A DNA stretch of 64,000 nucleotides from Desulfopila_A sp964446655 (GTDB lineage: Bacteria > Desulfobacterota > Desulfobulbia > Desulfobulbales > Desulfocapsaceae). Location of the stretch: positions 74,434 to 138,433 of the forward strand of contig CAYUPL010000003.1 of the NCBI GenBank assembly GCA_964446655.1. Reading direction: 5' to 3'. Position numbers and translations under genes: made by a program. Positions within the stretch are counted from its first letter, which is position 1. The number at the start of each line of letters is the position of its first letter. Below the pieces are notes generated by a model. It saw nothing but the letters and a program-made list of their open reading frames with translations. It was not told the origin of the DNA and made no database searches. Below are positions 25,933 to 35,814 of the stretch, piece by piece.

Positions 25933-28900
25933 ATGGATTTCAACTATCCGGAATCGCTTCCTGTCTCACAGAAGCGCCACGATATACTCAAAGTACTTCA
26001 TGCCAATCAAGTCACTATAATTGCAGGAGATACCGGGTCAGGCAAAACTACTCAACTCCCCAAAATGTGCCTGGAACTGCTCTCCGGCTCAGGAGGCAGA
26101 GTCGGCTGTACCCAACCGCGGCGAATCGCGGCATTGACGGTATCAGCACGAGTTTCTGAGGAGCTGGCGCAATATGGTCATCTGGTAGGCTATAAAATTC
26201 GGTTTCAGGATGCTACCACACCTTCCACCAAGATAAAATTCATGACGGATGGGGTACTCCTGGCCGAAACGCGAAGCAACAGACTATTACAGGAATATGA
26301 CTTCCTCATAATAGACGAAGCACACGAAAGAAGCCTTAACATTGACTTTCTTCTTGGTCATTTAAAAAACATTCTCCACGAACGGCCGGGACTGAAGGTT
26401 ATTATTACCTCAGCGACCATTGACACCAATGCTTTCTCCAGCCATTTTAGTAACGCCCCTATAGTACGAATTCCTGGAAAAACATATCCGGTTGAAGTGC
26501 GATATTCCCCACCGGTACCAGATGAATATGGTGAAACGGGTAATTACATCGAAAGCTGTGTCGATGCTATCTTCAACATCCACACCCGTGAAGCTCCAGG
26601 CGACATACTCGCTTTTCTTCCCACGGAAAGAGATATTCGAAACTGTGTTGATCTTCTCAAGAAAAAAATCAAGGATGCGGCCATTCTCCCCCTCTTCGGC
26701 AGGCTGCATACAGCCGACCAGAAAAAAATTTTCCAGACCGGCAAACAGAGCAAAATCGTAGTTGCCACCAACGTCGCCGAGACATCCATCACAGTTCCAG
26801 GAATCCGTTATGTCGTTGATACCGGCCTGGCAAGAATGGCCTACTACAACTTCCGTGCCAAGACCAACAGCCTTCCAATCCAAAGAATATCCAAGGCCGG
26901 CTGCGATCAACGCAAAGGTCGCTGCGGTCGTATCGGGCCCGGAATATGCGTCCGTCTTTATGATGAACAGGATTATCTGGAACGAGATGAATACACGCTA
27001 CCTGAAATCAAACGCTCCAATCTTGCCGAAGTCATCCTGCAAATGCTTTCTTTCGGTCTTGGCGATCCCTTCAGCTTTCCTTTTGTTGATCCACCTCTGT
27101 CCTCTGCCATAAGCGATGGCTATAATCAGCTCCAGGAACTTGGTGCAATTGATGAGAGGCGCAGCTTAACGGCTACCGGCCGAAAAATGGCTCTTATGCC
27201 CATTGACCCCTCTATTTCCCGTATAGTTATAGAGGCGCAGCAGAACAACTGTCTCAGGGAAATTATGATCATTGCAACAGTACTTGCCATACAGGATCCG
27301 CGAGTCCGGCCGGCGGATCTGGCACAACAGGCGGACGCGGCACATGAACAGTTTAATGATAACCGCTCTGACTTTCTCGCATATCTCAATATCTGGAATC
27401 TTTTTCATGCGGTAAAAGGGAAAACTTCCTGGTCAAGGCTGAAAAAATTCTGCCATAGTCATTACCTCTCCTTTCAAAGAATGCGCGAATGGATAGACCT
27501 TCATGGCCAGATGACCAGGATAATACAAGCTCTTCCTCGTTTTTCCGCAGGCGAGCATGATGCCTCCTATGATGACATACACAAGTCTTTGGCTGCCGGG
27601 TTCTTGCGCAATATCGCTATGAAAAGGGACAAAAACCTCTATCTTGGCGGTTCCGGCAAGGAGGTCATGATCTTTCCAGGTTCGGGACAATTCAAATCCG
27701 GGGCTCATTGGATAGTTGCCGCCTCTTTTCTGGAAACCAACAGACTTTATGCCTTTCATGTCGCATCAATTCAACCGGAATGGCTTGAACCACTCGGCGG
27801 AAAATTATGCAAATACAGCTGGACCAACCCTCGTTACCACAAAAAATCTGGTCGCGTTATCGCGGACGAGAAAGTTTCCCTTTTCGGTCTCCCGATCATC
27901 CCTTGCCGAAAAGTCAATTTTGGTACTACGAACACTGCGAACCGAACGGCCGCCAGAACCATTTTTATCGAAGAAGCATTGCTTGCAGGGAACCTTGTCG
28001 GCAACTATGATTTTTTAGAAGCAAACAGAAAACTTGTTGCATCCTGGGTGGATATTGAAGACAGGTTGCGCACCAGGGATATTCTTGTGCACAACGAGGT
28101 AATCTTTCAATTTTATGACGAGAAACTGCCGGAATCCGTCTTTGACCGCTTCACATTGAACGCGTTTTTGAAAAAGAAGAAAAATGCCAACCTCCTCAAG
28201 CTTTCTGAAGATATCATCATAGACCGCAAACCTTCAGGACGGGAATTGGCCGATTTCCCGGATTCGCTTCAAATAGGTTCTCATACCTTTAAGCTCGAGC
28301 ACACCTTTGATCCATCAAGTGATCTTGATGGCGTAACGGTGAGAATCCCTCTGGCCATGGTGGATACCTTACGTGGTGAAACCTTTGAATGGCTGGTTCC
28401 CGGACTGTTGCAGGAAAAAATCACCTTTCTCCTCAAAGGGCTGCCCAAAAGAATCCGCAAACATCTGATTCCTCTTAATATAGCCGTTGATAAGGTCCTG
28501 GATGATGTTGATATCTATAAAGGATCATTTTTCAGTGCACTGGAAGCCTCGCTTTTTAAGCATTTCCAGATTTCCATTAAAAAATCAGATTGGCCGGAAC
28601 ATCTACCGAAACATCTACTGATGCGCTTTCTTCTTTATGATATTTCGGGAAAAGAAATTCTCAACAGCAGAGATTTTTCCAAGCTGTCCGTGCAAAGGGA
28701 ATACGATTCTGCAGCTTCGCTGCAAAATATTTCCAGCAACGACCTCGGCAAGATCGAACAATGGCAAAAAATCGAAACCAGAACGTGGTGCTTTGACGAC
28801 CTGCCTGCAAAAATTCCACTATTTTCCCCAAGCAATGAAATTGCCGGTTTTCTTTACCCTGCCGTTACCCCACTGCCGGAAAAGGCGTTGGTAACATTAT

Positions 28901-29682
28901 GCTTTCATACGGACCGCGCTAAAGCGATATCTCAGAACCGGCAGGGTTTGCACTATCTTTACAAATTACAGTTTACCAAACAGTACACTCTCTTAAAAAA
29001 ATACTGCAATACCAGCCTGTCGGGCCCTTCTTCAATGTGGTTCGTTGAAGTATTCGAAACAAAAGCCAATGGTGTCCAATCGTTAATGGATTTTATTATG
29101 GAGGAGCTTTTTCAAACCCGTGACGGCAGCATACCGACATTGGAGCTTTTTCAAAAACGTCTTCAAGAAGTCGAAAAAATCACATTATTCGCAGCTGGTC
29201 AAGACATCTGTAACAAAGTACTCTCGCTGTTGCGTCGCAGAAGAGAGGTACAAAGCGAAATAGCAAGACATAAAGACCTCGATTTCCAAGCAAAAATTAC
29301 AGCAGAGGGTAAATATACTGAATACAGAGAAAGACTCGAAGAGATTCTGCCCCATGATTTTTTTGAAAAACGCCGACTTTCTGAATTTGAAGATTGTGGG
29401 AGATATATGAAATCTCTTATAATACGCATTAGCAGAGCCCATGCCGACCCGGCAAAAGACAGAACTAAATCAACAATAATTGCGCCCTACGCACAAAACC
29501 TGGCCACCTTGCAAAACACACCGGCAAATGCGTCAATACCGTTGTCGGGCTTGATAAAGGAATATGAAAAACTGATTCAGGAAATGCGGGTCTCCCTGTT
29601 CTCCCCGGAATTGAAAACAGCTGTTCCCGTCTCGGAAAAACGCTTAAAACAACTATGGCAGAAGATCCGGCAGGAATACTAA
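25933..29682 (+). CDS. hrpA: ATP-dependent RNA helicase HrpA (DEAH family)
   Basis: A 1249-residue DEAH-box helicase; HrpA homologues act in mRNA processing and in rescue of stalled ribosomes. Motifs: Walker A GDTGSGKTTQLPK (about residue 36), TQPRRIAA, DEAH in IIDEAHERSLN, SATID, VATNVAETSITVPGIRYVVD (split VATNVAETSIT/VPGIRYVVD) and QRKGRCGR. HA2, OB and the long C-terminal DUF3418 region follow. The start is placed at ATG 25933 giving MDFNYPESLPVSQKR, the family's usual beginning. The frame opens at 25837 and no strong ribosome site marks either start. Confidence 0.95.
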   Translation: MDFNYPESLPVSQKRHDILKVLHANQVTIIAGDTGSGKTTQLPKMCLELLSGSGGRVGCTQPRRIAALTVSARVSEELAQYGHLVGYKIRFQDATTPSTKIKFMTDGVLLAETRSNRLLQEYDFLIIDEAHERSLNIDFLLGHLKNILHERPGLKVIITSATIDTNAFSSHFSNAPIVRIPGKTYPVEVRYSPPVPDEYGETGNYIESCVDAIFNIHTREAPGDILAFLPTERDIRNCVDLLKKKIKDAAILPLFGRLHTADQKKIFQTGKQSKIVVATNVAETSITVPGIRYVVDTGLARMAYYNFRAKTNSLPIQRISKAGCDQRKGRCGRIGPGICVRLYDEQDYLERDEYTLPEIKRSNLAEVILQMLSFGLGDPFSFPFVDPPLSSAISDGYNQLQELGAIDERRSLTATGRKMALMPIDPSISRIVIEAQQNNCLREIMIIATVLAIQDPRVRPADLAQQADAAHEQFNDNRSDFLAYLNIWNLFHAVKGKTSWSRLKKFCHSHYLSFQRMREWIDLHGQMTRIIQALPRFSAGEHDASYDDIHKSLAAGFLRNIAMKRDKNLYLGGSGKEVMIFPGSGQFKSGAHWIVAASFLETNRLYAFHVASIQPEWLEPLGGKLCKYSWTNPRYHKKSGRVIADEKVSLFGLPIIPCRKVNFGTTNTANRTAARTIFIEEALLAGNLVGNYDFLEANRKLVASWVDIEDRLRTRDILVHNEVIFQFYDEKLPESVFDRFTLNAFLKKKKNANLLKLSEDIIIDRKPSGRELADFPDSLQIGSHTFKLEHTFDPSSDLDGVTVRIPLAMVDTLRGETFEWLVPGLLQEKITFLLKGLPKRIRKHLIPLNIAVDKVLDDVDIYKGSFFSALEASLFKHFQISIKKSDWPEHLPKHLLMRFLLYDISGKEILNSRDFSKLSVQREYDSAASLQNISSNDLGKIEQWQKIETRTWCFDDLPAKIPLFSPSNEIAGFLYPAVTPLPEKALVTLCFHTDRAKAISQNRQGLHYLYKLQFTKQYTLLKKYCNTSLSGPSSMWFVEVFETKANGVQSLMDFIMEELFQTRDGSIPTLELFQKRLQEVEKITLFAAGQDICNKVLSLLRRRREVQSEIARHKDLDFQAKITAEGKYTEYRERLEEILPHDFFEKRRLSEFEDCGRYMKSLIIRISRAHADPAKDRTKSTIIAPYAQNLATLQNTPANASIPLSGLIKEYEKLIQEMRVSLFSPELKTAVPVSEKRLKQLWQKIRQEY

Positions 29683-29746
29683 AAGCGGATCTCTACTCTT
29701 TTTTGCAACACAACCACCACTGTCAACCACACGTGATATATTAAAA

Positions 29747-29878
29747 ATGAATAAAGTTATTATAGGGTTACTGTTATCGATACTGGCATTAATTATACTG
29801 CACAACAACCTGCCGATTATCGGGTTACCTCTTTTCATTATCGGTTTTGTACTGATGATGTACAAAAAAAAGCAATAG
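29747..29878 (+). CDS. Small hydrophobic protein, two predicted membrane segments
   Basis: A 43-codon ORF: MNKVIIGLLLSILALIIL, a short polar turn HNN, a second hydrophobic stretch and a KKKQ end. The charge layout (basic ends) suits a small inner-membrane protein with two helices. The ribosome site is weak, 65 bases after hrpA. The opposite strand is open here too, so coding is plausible but unproven. Confidence 0.4.
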   Translation: MNKVIIGLLLSILALIILHNNLPIIGLPLFIIGFVLMMYKKKQ

Positions 29879-29908
29879 CGCTACTCTACATATGCATTCA
29901 ATCTCCGT

Positions 29909-32233
29909 CTACCTGGAGAACACACTTTCTCTAAAAAAACCGACAATAGAATCACGACGGTGCAGCATTTTGAGTTGTTCCGGTATAAGGTCGGATTTAT
30001 GAATCTTCATAAGGGCCATTTTATACTCGATATGTGAAGCAAGCCTGTTGTCGAGATACCATGCATAGGTCAGCCCCATAAGGACACCCGGAGGGGTAAA
30101 CCCTTCATTACCGTTGATGAGACGTGTATAGTGATTTGTTGCTCGATCGGCAGGATGCATTCTGGCAAAATGGAGATAGATGTCAAGCTCATCCATCGAA
30201 AAGAACGACTTGATATCGTTGCTGTTCCGCAAGTGGAGATGGTAAATCTTACCTACCATGATACCATCGATGATGACATCTTCCATGTTCTTCTCGGCGG
30301 CGTAATCCCCCAGCAGAGACTGACCGATGGCAATGAGAAGAGCTGTTTCGAGTTTACGTGGATCATCAAGCTGATCGGCTCGTATTTTGATACACCAATC
30401 TGCCGGATCAAAAAAGGAATAGACTTTATCCCATATCTGTTCTCTTCTCCATTGTTCATTGCCGATACATGCCAGCCCTTTTATGTGTTCCAGATGATGT
30501 ATTGATATATCACGATGCTTCCATATTATTTCAACAATCTTCTCCTTGAGATTGTCGAGTGGTTTGTTGTCCTGAGAGGCGGGAAAGCAGGAGATAGGCA
30601 GTTGTTCGAAAAAGGTATGTAACAGGCGATATTTCTGCGAAGGATACAGCGTTTTTTTAGGCATGACCGGGCTAGCTGGAACGAGCTCGTCTTCCAGAGA
30701 AAATCCGGCAATATCCTCCTCCTTCGTCTTTTCCTCATCAAACAGCTTTGAGGCTATATAAACGGATTTTACGGCCTGCGCCAGAATTTCCGGGTCATGT
30801 TGAATAACACCTCGTTCGGCCATTGCGCTTTTCGAGAAGATTCCACACTCCACCGGTAGATATCCCTGCCGGCAGACAATTTTTCTATCAAGATAGATGG
30901 GAATTTTCCCCTCCAGGGCATAATTTTGAATAATAGAAGCGGGCACATCTTTCAGCGAAAGGCATAAAACTTCATGGAACAAATTATGTGTTCCACCGGG
31001 AATATTCCTTTCATAGGCCCGAATCATATCAGAAACATGGAATTTTCTGTCGGGATCGGATATGGCGATATCGGTTTCACCCGCCTGAACCCACAAATTT
31101 GAGATGAGCAGTTTATGGGCACGGTTATTCTCTCGTACCGCCTCGGCTATTCCCGGAACCTGAAAGATGGGAATAATGGAGCTATACAAGCTGCCGGGCG
31201 CCAGAATGATTATATCGGCCGCCGCAATATCTGTAAAAATCGTTTCGGGTACATGAACCTTATCAGAAAAATCCACAACCACTCTATCGACCGGGAACCC
31301 TCTTTCCGCTTCTCCGGACTTACTCTCTCCGGATGCTTCCACCCCATTGGTATAGCATAGGCGCAGTTGTGCCGGTGTAGTGGTACAAGGCAATACGGCT
31401 CTTTCAATTGCCCCAAGAGCTTCGCTGACCTCATTAATTCCCTCGGCAAAGGCGCGAGAAACGTACTCTCTCTCCTGCTCCAGTTCATGGTTGCCGATGG
31501 CCCGAGGGATATGTCTATAAATTGCAGAAGCAATAAGAAGATTCCCCAAACAGTGCGGACGGGTAAGAGTCCTTTGCAACCGTGTATCGGTAAAGAGAGC
31601 CTCCAGTAAGAGAGCGATAAACTCATTCAATTGAGCCGGTAACCGCTTGCCCTCTTGTAGACAAAGTCCTGCGGCTCGTTCCATGGTTAATTGTTTTGCG
31701 GAAAACCTATAATTGAAAACAGTAGCCAGCCCCGCAGCCAGATTTCTGGCTTCTCCCAGGGCCAGACCGTATTTTTTCTGGAGGAGATAAAGCTGCACCG
31801 AGGAGAGCAGAACATGCCGAATATCTCCTAAAGCAACTATGGGTAAATCTTTGATCAACTCTCCCGTTGAACCACCATCATCCGTCACACAGACAACTGA
31901 TCTGGTTTCCGGAAATATCGCCTTCAACCCGGCAAAGGGATCTTTTGCCCATGAACCCAGTCGACTATCCCCTCCAATGATATTTGAAAGTCCTGTTCCT
32001 CCGCCAAAAACCACAACCCTGCTCTCATCAACACTGCTTTCCAGCAGAAACTGCCGTAGTTTTTGAAAGTGTGTTATGGTGGTATGATCCGCATTGCCTG
32101 GAATACCGTTTAAGACCAGATCAATACATTTTTCCCTGATATCTGTATGGGGCAGCAGATCCAGCGGGGAAAGGAAGCAGTTGGACAACTTTTGCAGATG
32201 GTTTCTGATGTCAATCTTACTTTCTCTATTCAT
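29909..32233 (-). CDS. YvcK/CofD-family protein with large C-terminal extension
   Basis: A 774-residue protein. About residues 70-480 follow the YvcK/CofD (2-phospho-lactate transferase-like) fold: VVVFGGGTGLSNIIGG (about 72), CVTDDGGSTGELIKDL, ALGDIRHVL and ILAPGSLYSSIIP. YvcK homologues are usually near 320 residues and affect cell-wall and carbon balance in other bacteria. Here there is an N-terminal addition of about 70 residues, inserts in the core and about 290 C-terminal residues I do not recognise. It begins five bases after kdsB, so it is co-transcribed with it. Function not assigned. Confidence 0.75.
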   Translation of the reverse strand: MNRESKIDIRNHLQKLSNCFLSPLDLLPHTDIREKCIDLVLNGIPGNADHTTITHFQKLRQFLLESSVDESRVVVFGGGTGLSNIIGGDSRLGSWAKDPFAGLKAIFPETRSVVCVTDDGGSTGELIKDLPIVALGDIRHVLLSSVQLYLLQKKYGLALGEARNLAAGLATVFNYRFSAKQLTMERAAGLCLQEGKRLPAQLNEFIALLLEALFTDTRLQRTLTRPHCLGNLLIASAIYRHIPRAIGNHELEQEREYVSRAFAEGINEVSEALGAIERAVLPCTTTPAQLRLCYTNGVEASGESKSGEAERGFPVDRVVVDFSDKVHVPETIFTDIAAADIIILAPGSLYSSIIPIFQVPGIAEAVRENNRAHKLLISNLWVQAGETDIAISDPDRKFHVSDMIRAYERNIPGGTHNLFHEVLCLSLKDVPASIIQNYALEGKIPIYLDRKIVCRQGYLPVECGIFSKSAMAERGVIQHDPEILAQAVKSVYIASKLFDEEKTKEEDIAGFSLEDELVPASPVMPKKTLYPSQKYRLLHTFFEQLPISCFPASQDNKPLDNLKEKIVEIIWKHRDISIHHLEHIKGLACIGNEQWRREQIWDKVYSFFDPADWCIKIRADQLDDPRKLETALLIAIGQSLLGDYAAEKNMEDVIIDGIMVGKIYHLHLRNSNDIKSFFSMDELDIYLHFARMHPADRATNHYTRLINGNEGFTPPGVLMGLTYAWYLDNRLASHIEYKMALMKIHKSDLIPEQLKMLHRRDSIVGFFRESVFSR

Positions 32234-32238
32234 GCCTT

Positions 32239-33018
32239 TCAGGTAACCCTTCCTGTCATTTTTTCCTGCTTCTGGAGGAAGGCTTCGACTCGAAGCAAAT
32301 CTTCCGGGGTATCAACCTCGATTGAATCATGTTCCGTCAATATCACCTTGATCCTGTAGCCGTATTCAAGGGCTCGCAATTGTTCCAATTTTTCAAACCG
32401 TTCCCATTCTCCTTCCGGTAAAGCAACGAAGGAAAGAAGAAATCCTTTTCTGTAGGCATAAAATCCAAGATGTTTGTAGTATGTAGGTGTCTGCCCATCT
32501 TCCGGGTTTCTCTGAAAAGGTATGGGAGACCTGGAGAAATACAGTGCATAATTATCTTTATTAAACACTGTTTTGACATGATTAGGGTCAAATATTTCTT
32601 CTTGGCGGATGATTTTGTATATTAAAGTCGACATCGGCAAGGCGGGATCTTCAAGCAACGGGCCGGCCACCTGATCAACCACTTCTTCCGGAAAAAGAGG
32701 CTGGTCTCCTTGAATATTGACAACCACATCATGCTCTGAGATTCCTATTTTTTCAGCAGCTTCGGCGAGTCTGTCCGTTCCTGAAACATGATCGTTGCGA
32801 GTCAGGACATATTCACCACCAAAAGACTCGACACATTCTCCAATGCGAATGTCATCAGTTGCAACCACAACCTTTGATACTATCTTGACTCTTGTAGCCC
32901 GTTCCACTACGTGTTGAATCATCGGTTTACCGCAGATGTTGGCCAAAGGTTTTCCTGCAAAGCGATTCGATTGATATCTCGCCGGAATTATAGCTATCAC
33001 TTCAATATTCGGTTCCAT
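32239..33018 (-). CDS. kdsB: 3-deoxy-manno-octulosonate cytidylyltransferase
   Basis: KdsB activates Kdo as CMP-Kdo for the lipopolysaccharide inner core. The 259 residues start with IIPARYQSNRFAGKPL, then DDIRIGECV, NIQGDQPLFPEEVVD and the C-terminal DTPEDL. Full length. This confirms a Gram-negative envelope. It heads a two-gene unit with the YvcK-like protein and is divergent from rsmJ. Confidence 0.97.
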   Translation of the reverse strand: MEPNIEVIAIIPARYQSNRFAGKPLANICGKPMIQHVVERATRVKIVSKVVVATDDIRIGECVESFGGEYVLTRNDHVSGTDRLAEAAEKIGISEHDVVVNIQGDQPLFPEEVVDQVAGPLLEDPALPMSTLIYKIIRQEEIFDPNHVKTVFNKDNYALYFSRSPIPFQRNPEDGQTPTYYKHLGFYAYRKGFLLSFVALPEGEWERFEKLEQLRALEYGYRIKVILTEHDSIEVDTPEDLLRVEAFLQKQEKMTGRVT

Positions 33019-33096
33019 TTTGACAATACCTTTGATATATTATGTTGTTTTTATACATTTTTTTTCACATCCCTTACATCCTTGAGATATATTGCA

Positions 33097-33900
33097 ATGT
33101 TCCGATCCCCTGATACCTGCATTGTCCTGCCGGCCTCTTCTTCCCAACAGAGGCCGAAAGCAGAAACCCTGGCCAACAAACTAGGGTTGCCACTCGAGGA
33201 AAAACCGCAGGATCGTTACAGGTATTTCCTCGTATATACAGATATTCGATTGGAGCTTCAACATAATCCTCAGCTGACGACCACAAAAGAGAACCCGATT
33301 TTCGTTGACTTTTGCAGGGGCAGTGTCGCAGCTAAACGGATTTCTTCAACATCCATCAGAAGTCCGCTTGCAAAAGCGGCCGGTCTTAAGCCGGGAGTAC
33401 GCCCAACGATCGCCGATGCTACAGCTGGTTTGGGAACAGATGGTGTTACCTTGGCAATACTGGGCTGCAAGGTTATCATGATGGAAAGAGACCCTGTCGT
33501 TTTTGCTCTGCTGCAGGATGGTCTCAATAGAGCCATCCAGGAGGAAAAATTCGGCCATCTTCTGCGGGACAATATCCAACTCCGGTGGGACAATTCCATT
33601 GCTCTTCTCCCGCAGTTATCTCCTCCACCACACACCATTTTAGTAGATCCCATGTATCCTTTCATAAAGAAGGGACCTCGCAACAAAAAAGAGATGAGGA
33701 ATCTCAGAAGTATCGTCGGGGACGATTATGATAATGAGGAACTGTTTTCGACAGCTCTTCAAGTTGCCGACAAAAGGGTGGTGGTCAAACGGCCCAAGGG
33801 TGGCCAAGTTATTTCAAGTTTTCCTGAACCATCACATCATGTTTTTATGAAAAGTGGCCGTTTTGACGTCTATATTTTTCCTTCACGATTCAGTTTGTAG
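33097..33900 (+). CDS. rsmJ: 16S rRNA (guanine-1516 N2)-methyltransferase, RsmJ family
   Basis: A 267-residue SAM-dependent methyltransferase. Visible: DFCRGSVAAKR, ADATAGLGTDG (SAM loop), VIMMERDPVVFALLQDGL and the catalytic-type VDPMYPF followed by KKGPRNKKEMR, a pattern specific to RsmJ. The ATG at 33097 gives a normal length; the frame is open upstream into the kdsB promoter area. It converges with rlmH. Confidence 0.9.
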   Translation: MFRSPDTCIVLPASSSQQRPKAETLANKLGLPLEEKPQDRYRYFLVYTDIRLELQHNPQLTTTKENPIFVDFCRGSVAAKRISSTSIRSPLAKAAGLKPGVRPTIADATAGLGTDGVTLAILGCKVIMMERDPVVFALLQDGLNRAIQEEKFGHLLRDNIQLRWDNSIALLPQLSPPPHTILVDPMYPFIKKGPRNKKEMRNLRSIVGDDYDNEELFSTALQVADKRVVVKRPKGGQVISSFPEPSHHVFMKSGRFDVYIFPSRFSL

Positions 33901-33977
33901 CAGCCTTTCTCGGCATTTACCGGCAATTTGCCACCCGGAAGAGAGGTTGCGTGATGATCCGATCACAAGGTTGCGAA

Positions 33978-34442
33978 TCACTTATGATACTTTTCTCCGG
34001 CTTTTATGGTATATGCTCTATAAAGCTGTTCCAGAAGAAGGAGCCTGGCCATATCGTGGGTAAACGTCATCTTCGAAAGAGACATTTTCATCTTTGCCTG
34101 CCGCAACACCCTATCTGCTAATCCCAAGGGCCCTCCAATGATAAAGGATACATGCCGGACACCGGTATCTTCCCAGTGAGTAACAACAGAACTAAACTGC
34201 CCTGATGTATACTGGACCCCTTTTGTATCCAGGGCCACCAGGAAAGTAGCTGGGAATAGATTACTCAGCAGCAGCTCAGCCTCTTTCTCCCTTATAAGGG
34301 CATCCCCTCCCTGAATCCTCTGTACCTTAATGATTTTCAGCGTGACATCAGCGTAATGCTTCAGCCTTCCGGCATACTCATCTATACCTTCAATCAGGAA
34401 AGATTTTTTCGTCTTTCCCAGAAGGAGAATCTCATATTTCAT
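33978..34442 (-). CDS. rlmH: 23S rRNA (pseudouridine-1915 N3)-methyltransferase
   Basis: RlmH methylates pseudouridine 1915 in helix 69. The 154-residue SPOUT protein has LVALDTKGVQYTSGQF, FIIGGPLGL and SLSKMTFTHDMARLLLLEQLYRA (split SLSKMTFTHDMAR/LLLLEQLYRA), all characteristic. In many relatives rlmH follows nadD and rsfS; here it is 31 kb away, downstream of and overlapping a YkgJ gene by four bases. Confidence 0.96.
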   Translation of the reverse strand: MKYEILLLGKTKKSFLIEGIDEYAGRLKHYADVTLKIIKVQRIQGGDALIREKEAELLLSNLFPATFLVALDTKGVQYTSGQFSSVVTHWEDTGVRHVSFIIGGPLGLADRVLRQAKMKMSLSKMTFTHDMARLLLLEQLYRAYTIKAGEKYHK

Positions 34443-34837
34443 TTATTGCAGGAGACGTCAGCATCATCAAAATGTAAATTTTTTATGACGCGGCATATTT
34501 CTTCATGTGTAACATCATGCCTGATGCCTGGACATGAATCCTTTATTATTATAAGATTATCTTTAGTCACCAGGATTGCTTTCGTCAGAGGCCACTCCCG
34601 GCACCGCCAGGGTCTTGCACTATGCAGTGTACAGCCATCTTTGTAGAACACACACGCTCCTGCGACGGTTTTCATCTGTACAATACCATCGGTGCAGCGC
34701 CAGTAGTTCTGCAACGCTTGCTCATGAGAGAGCTGCAAATGCGCCAGCATCCTTTCCTGGTCTTCCCGGTTAAGCGAAACCGTTGTTTCTCCATGACAAC
34801 AAAAGCCACAGCGTTTACATGCAAAAACCGTTTTCAT
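34439..34837 (-). CDS. YkgJ-family cysteine-cluster protein
   Basis: A 132-residue protein with the cluster CKRCGFCC near the N-terminus, CVFYKDGCTLH (about 62-72) and RPWRCREWPLT. These conserved cysteines, UPF0153/YkgJ type, probably hold zinc or an iron-sulfur cluster; the role is unknown. It overlaps rlmH by four bases (ATGA) and so is translated with it. A second YkgJ protein lies at 47630-48088. Confidence 0.88.
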   Translation of the reverse strand: MKTVFACKRCGFCCHGETTVSLNREDQERMLAHLQLSHEQALQNYWRCTDGIVQMKTVAGACVFYKDGCTLHSARPWRCREWPLTKAILVTKDNLIIIKDSCPGIRHDVTHEEICRVIKNLHFDDADVSCNK

Positions 34838-34857
34838 AGGTACAATGATCCTTGATT

Positions 34858-35025
34858 ATGGTTGGGTATATTCTTGGAATTGTCTTTGCAAAAACCAAAG
34901 ACTGTACCATTAAATGGGCAAATCAACAAATTGATTTACCGCAAGAGATCGGCCATAATAGATATGGAATTTTCAGGATCGAAGCCGACAAGAAGGGTAA
35001 TTCTAAGATATTTAACTGGAATTAA
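34858..35025 (+). CDS. Doubtful small ORF, 55 codons
   Basis: ATG 34858 to TAA 35023-35025 encodes a mixed-composition peptide (starts MVGYILGIVFAKTKDCT, ends FNWN). It fills the gap between ykgJ and yqgE on the opposite strand. No ribosome site was found and I recognise no family. It is listed only because the gap holds nothing better. Confidence 0.15.
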   Translation: MVGYILGIVFAKTKDCTIKWANQQIDLPQEIGHNRYGIFRIEADKKGNSKIFNWN

Positions 35026-35065
35026 GAGGATAATGCGGCTGAAACAGGAAAAACATTGACGATTC

Positions 35066-35641
35066 CTATGCCCTGCCTACCACATCGCCGAACACGGAAA
35101 TGTCGATACCGTACTGCATGGCAGCAGAACGCCACTTCTCCTCGTCTGGCGTATCAAAAATAATCATCTCACTGCCCGGTACAGTAAGCCAGCCATCGGC
35201 CTGCAGTTCACGTTCGAGCTGACCCGGTCCCCAGCCTGCATACCCCAGCAAAAACAAATATTTTTCCGGCCCCCTGTCATGGGCGATATCCTCAAGCACC
35301 TTGGTTTCTCGGGATAAAAACACAGTCGGGCTGACTTCGAGTTGATGTTCTGTTCTATAATCCGACGAAAAAAGAATAAAGGCAGACTCCAGTTCAACCG
35401 GCCCCCCTATATATACCGGAGGAAGCGTACTTTGCGGAACAGGGAGATTAGTGCTCTTCAATATCTCCGCCAAGGTGAACATACTGTTTGGTTTATTGAC
35501 AGCTACCCCCATTGCACCGTCCTCGCTATGCGCACAGATATAGATTACCTGTTCCTCAAATCGTGGATCGGGCATGTTCTGGGTAGAAATCAGAAACGAC
35601 CCTGTCAACCAGTCAACCACTGGGGATGCCTTGTCTTTCAT
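35066..35641 (-). CDS. YqgE/AlgH family protein (UPF0301)
   Basis: A 191-residue protein with LTGSFLISTQNMPDPRFE, GAMGVAVNKP, VYIGGPVE and FLLGYAGWGPGQLE, all hallmark motifs of YqgE/AlgH. Function is poorly known; it was linked to alginate regulation in Pseudomonas. It is monocistronic here, upstream and in the same direction as ykgJ-rlmH but about 230 bases away. Confidence 0.93.
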   Translation of the reverse strand: MKDKASPVVDWLTGSFLISTQNMPDPRFEEQVIYICAHSEDGAMGVAVNKPNSMFTLAEILKSTNLPVPQSTLPPVYIGGPVELESAFILFSSDYRTEHQLEVSPTVFLSRETKVLEDIAHDRGPEKYLFLLGYAGWGPGQLERELQADGWLTVPGSEMIIFDTPDEEKWRSAAMQYGIDISVFGDVVGRA

Positions 35642-35814
35642 ACCTTACCTCGAAAAATTTTGATTGAAGAGAAGAGGGCTCAGCACTTTCCGGCACCATC
35701 TCCTGCTTACTAATTCTATCAAAAACACAAAAAGCAAGTCAAGCATACGCTTTGCAGCATTCATACATATTCACGACACGAGGTTATCTACAATGGTTTT
35801 TTTGCATTTTTCTG

